This document shows, one piece after another, positions 62,544 through 64,000 of a stretch of 64,000 nt of DNA (within the stretch, counting starts at the first letter, position 1; the number at the start of each line of letters is the position of its first letter). The notes under the pieces were generated by a model, which was given only the letters and a program-made list of their open reading frames with translations, searched no databases and was not told the DNA's origin. Position numbers and translations under genes: made by a program. The stretch is from Chryseobacterium cucumeris (GTDB taxonomy: Bacteria > Bacteroidota > Bacteroidia > Flavobacteriales > Weeksellaceae), in the NCBI RefSeq assembly GCF_016775705.1, contig NZ_CP068760.1, positions 2,356,001 to 2,420,000 of the forward strand. Direction: 5' to 3'.

Positions 62544-64000
62544 TTAAAAATCAACAAAAACATCTTTTTTAATGCTTTGATACGCAGTGATTTCATCAAA
62601 TTCTTTCAAACTTATCAAAACCATTTTTTTGAATTTTTCATAATTTTTCCCACGGGGAAGCTTCAGCATAATCTGGAACTGATAGAAGTTATTCAGTTTT
62701 GCAATCGGTGCTCTTTCCGGACCTAAAACACATTCTTCAGGAAGATATTTTCTGAGGATAGAGCCCAGAAACTGTGATGCCCGGTCGGCTTTATCCTCTC
62801 TTCTGTGTTTCAACTCAATCATAATGAGCTTGGTGAAAGGTGGATAATGAAATTTCTGACGTTCTGTAAGGATATATTTATAGATCTTGGCAGGATTATT
62901 CATCTTGATGAGCTGAAATACAGAATGATCAGGATTAAAGGTCTGAATAAGGATCCTTCCTTTTCCGGAAACCCTGCCAGCCCTTCCTGAAACCTGTGTG
63001 ATCAGTTGATACGCTCTTTCTTCTGCTCTGAAATCCTGTACATATAATAAGGAATCTGCTTTTGGGATGGTAACGAGTTCAATATGATCAAAATCCAGTC
63101 CCTTGGAAATCATTTGGGTTCCTACAATAATATCTGTTTCTCCGTCTTCAATCTTTTCGTACAATTTTTCGTAGGCGAATTTTTTGCGCATGGAGTCTAC
63201 ATCCATCCTGTCTACTTTATTTTCCGGAAACAATTTGGTAACCTCTTCATGAATCTGTTCTACACCTACTCCTCTTTCGTTCAGCTTTTCAGAATTACAT
63301 TTCGGGCAGGTTTTCGGTTTTGAAGCTCTTTGCCCGCAATAGTGGCATTTCATTTCATTTGCCGCTTTGTGATACGTCATGACCACATCACAATTAGAGC
63401 AGTAGTTCACATAGCCACAGCTTTCACATTCTATGACATTGGAATAGCCACGACGATTGTGTAAAACGATTGCCTGATTCTTTTCATCCACCGTTTTCTT
63501 AATCTCTTCGATAAGCTTCAGAGAAAAGTTCCCTGAAACCTTTTTAGATTCCTGAGCTTCCTTGAAATTGATCAGTTCATATTCCGGCAGATTGACATTC
63601 CCGAATCTTTCATTCAGGAAAACGTATTTCATTTTATCTTTCCTGGCACTGTAGTAGCTTTCAACAGAAGGGGTAGCTGATCCCAGAATCACTCCTGCCT
63701 TATACAGCCTGCCTAAAACCAGAGAAGCGTCTTTAGCATTAAAATAAGGGGAAACTTCCCTTGGTCTGTACGCAGAATCATGTTCTTCATCAACGACAAT
63801 AAGCCCCAGATTCTGGTGAGGTAAAAACAAAGCATTACGGGTTCCGATCAGAATACGGATGTCGTTCTGCTTAATTCTTCTCCATACTTCCACTCTTTCA
63901 AAATCAGTCAGTTTCTGGTGATAAAAACCGAGCTGTCTTCCATACTTCTTCTCTAATCTCTGGGTAATCTGTTTGGTAAGCGAAATTTCCGGAAGCAAAA
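62544..64000 (-). CDS. priA: primosomal protein N' (PriA helicase), 5' end outside the window
   Basis: The 3' part of priA; the frame runs to the window edge, so the N-terminal part, including the 3'-OH binding domain and Walker A, is missing. Visible are the DEEH box (VVDEEHDSAYRP), helicase motif III GSATPSVES, the zinc-binding cysteines (CESCGYVNYCSNC, then CHYCG and CPKC) and the C-terminal helicase motifs QMISKGLDFD and QVSGRAGRVSG. PriA restarts stalled replication forks. The apparent Met at 63998 is internal, not a start. Confidence 0.95.
   Translation of the reverse strand, partial: LLPEISLTKQITQRLEKKYGRQLGFYHQKLTDFERVEVWRRIKQNDIRILIGTRNALFLPHQNLGLIVVDEEHDSAYRPREVSPYFNAKDASLVLGRLYKAGVILGSATPSVESYYSARKDKMKYVFLNERFGNVNLPEYELINFKEAQESKKVSGNFSLKLIEEIKKTVDEKNQAIVLHNRRGYSNVIECESCGYVNYCSNCDVVMTYHKAANEMKCHYCGQRASKPKTCPKCNSEKLNERGVGVEQIHEEVTKLFPENKVDRMDVDSMRKKFAYEKLYEKIEDGETDIIVGTQMISKGLDFDHIELVTIPKADSLLYVQDFRAEERAYQLITQVSGRAGRVSGKGRILIQTFNPDHSVFQLIKMNNPAKIYKYILTERQKFHYPPFTKLIMIELKHRREDKADRASQFLGSILRKYLPEECVLGPERAPIAKLNNFYQFQIMLKLPRGKNYEKFKKMVLISLKEFDEITAYQSIKKDVFVDF

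Overview
The window looks like a chromosomal segment of a Chryseobacterium-type flavobacterium (Bacteroidetes, Weeksellaceae). The DNA is AT-rich. Many genes are preceded by the Bacteroidetes -7 promoter box TAnnTTTG. Exported proteins carry type IX secretion (T9SS) C-terminal sorting domains, the gliding-associated genes gldF and gldG are present, and one gene is a near match, from memory, to the protein-glutaminase of Chryseobacterium proteolyticum. No tRNA, rRNA or CRISPR array was seen. About 60 genes are supported.

Layout. 1-9.2 kb: gamma-glutamyltranspeptidase, a dicarboxylate/amino-acid symporter, a lipid kinase, a DUF3298 lipoprotein, and a two-gene operon of DUF3857/transglutaminase-like exported proteins, one with its catalytic Cys and one without. 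9.5-15.1 kb: a small membrane protein, gyrB, and cydAB bd oxidase followed by a ClbS/DfsB-family protein. 15.1-16.5 kb: an intact IS3-family insertion sequence with terminal inverted repeats and a probable 3-bp target duplication, inserted between the ClbS-like gene and lysS. 16.5-21.4 kb: lysS, then an operon with a small lipoprotein, cytochrome c and rlmF, then a cupin lipoprotein and a membrane protein. 21.4-30.1 kb: the complete tryptophan operon trpE-G-D-C-F-(two extra genes)-B-A, preceded by a Trp-Trp-Trp leader peptide and a classical attenuator, followed by lipB. 30.2-32 kb: repeat-rich DNA, protein-glutaminase and a small lipoprotein. 32-34.6 kb: an SDR oxidoreductase divergent from a nitroreductase-ohrR-ohr peroxide-response operon with an OhrR-like operator in its promoter. 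34.7-36.9 kb: an unknown gene, an exported peptide-deformylase-like protein and a ChaN-like protein.

37-47.1 kb is a heme-acquisition locus. A leftward operon encodes a TonB receptor, HmuY lipoprotein, HmuT, HmuU, HmuV, a SAM methyltransferase and a HemS-type heme-handling protein. Two rightward T9SS-secreted proteins lie beside it, one HmuY-like and one resembling cleaved-adhesin domains. Both T9SS genes share an almost identical promoter/operator of about 54 bp, and the first copy also lies upstream of the TonB receptor promoter. I infer one co-regulated system in which secreted heme binders feed the outer-membrane receptor. 47.2-50.6 kb: a monooxygenase-fold protein, a TSUP transporter with a small upstream ORF, an Rrf2 regulator and two unknown genes. 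50.7-53.4 kb: an XRE regulator facing a very AT-rich KAP-family P-loop NTPase, bracketed by two near-identical hairpins; this is a candidate acquired defence module. 53.4-64 kb: gldG, gldF, hemJ, kbl, a JmjC-like cupin, a T9SS M1 peptidase, dacB (PBP4) and the 3' part of priA, which runs off the window.

All functional names come from reading motifs and from remembered family patterns. No database search was run.
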